A stretch of 27,995 nt of DNA from assembly GCF_000485595.1 (NCBI RefSeq), contig NW_014577465.1, positions 140,800 through 168,794 of the forward strand, written 5' to 3'. The position numbers and the translations under genes are program-made. Positions within the stretch are counted from its first letter, which is position 1; each line of letters opens with the position of its first letter. The notes under the pieces were generated by a model that worked only from the letters and a program-made list of their open reading frames with translations, searched no databases and was not told where the DNA came from. Below are positions 27,871 through 27,995 of the stretch, piece after piece. Origin of the DNA: Priapulus caudatus (lineage: Eukaryota > Priapulida > Priapulimorpha > Priapulimorphida > Priapulidae).

Positions 27871-27995
27871 TGCACATACACGCGCGCGCGCATGCTCGCA
27901 CGGACGCACTCACATGCACGCAAACACACACACACACACGCGCACGCACGTACACACACGCAAACACACACGCAAACACACACGCCCGCACGCAC
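27871..27995. repeat. Terminal CA/CGCA array
   Basis: CACACACACACG and GCACGCACG units run to the window edge. As at the left end, the sequence stops inside simple repeat. Confidence 0.85.

Overview
This is animal nuclear DNA. Genes are split by GT-AG introns, there is a secreted leucine-rich-repeat (LRR) protein of the kind found in arthropods and other ecdysozoans, a decayed Ty3/gypsy LTR retrotransposon, small terminal-inverted-repeat (TIR) elements, and very heavy simple-sequence DNA. The LRR protein most resembles proteins annotated in crustaceans and relatives as 'oplophorus-luciferin 2-monooxygenase non-catalytic subunit-like'. That resemblance is from memory of the family, not a search, so the phylum is not settled. 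There are no bacterial operons, rRNA genes or CRISPR arrays.

Layout. 1-2100: exons 2 and 1 of the LRR gene on the minus strand (clean copy, 'copy A'), with its TATA box and a 46-bp perfect palindrome upstream. 2100-3927: unique sequence without a recognised gene, with a candidate poly(A) signal. 3928-4385: last exon of the LRR gene (LRR C-terminal cap plus a charged tail). 4850-7935: a noisy ~39-bp minisatellite, interrupted by an A-rich block and a short unique spacer. 8105-8396: exon 3 of the LRR gene. 8712-10910: a second, indel-riddled copy of 200-2100 ('copy B': exons 2 and 1, intron and promoter). 10910-14940: mostly non-coding, with microsatellites, a foldback hairpin, a 2-copy tandem repeat and one end of a hAT-like DNA transposon. 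14970-17265: a 2.3-kb imperfect GGT array. 17340-20760: non-coding, with a 235-bp TIR element carrying TTAGGG units and several long dinucleotide arrays. 20904-24896: a broken Ty3/gypsy element (LTR, gag, zinc knuckle, protease, start of RT, truncated LTR). 25000-27180: non-coding, with a tRNA-like fossil, another hAT-like terminus and one possible exon. 27183-27767: a second foldback hairpin, a first coding exon of an unrecognised gene, and a second TTAGGG-bearing TIR element lying in that gene's intron. The window ends in a CA array.

How it fits together. The LRR gene can be read as four exons, all on the minus strand. Copy A supplies readable exons 1 and 2, and 8396-8105 and 4385-3928 supply exons 3 and 4. 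Exon phases 0, 2 and 1 fit exactly, giving a secreted protein of roughly 470 residues. In genomic order, however, the exons that sit upstream of exon 3 are the noisy copy B, while clean copy A lies downstream of exon 4. Either the gene is tandemly duplicated, or a stretch of poorly corrected long-read sequence has been joined in at microsatellites. I favour poor sequence quality for copy B because the differences are dominated by 1-2 base indels in exons, introns and promoter alike.

The most novel-looking signal is a pair of short TIR elements (18337-18571 and 27514-27767). They share a terminal consensus, each has a 9-bp target-site duplication, and each carries TTAGGG repeats inside. A second pair of foldback hairpins (11969-12030 and 27183-27251) shares its arm sequence but not its core.
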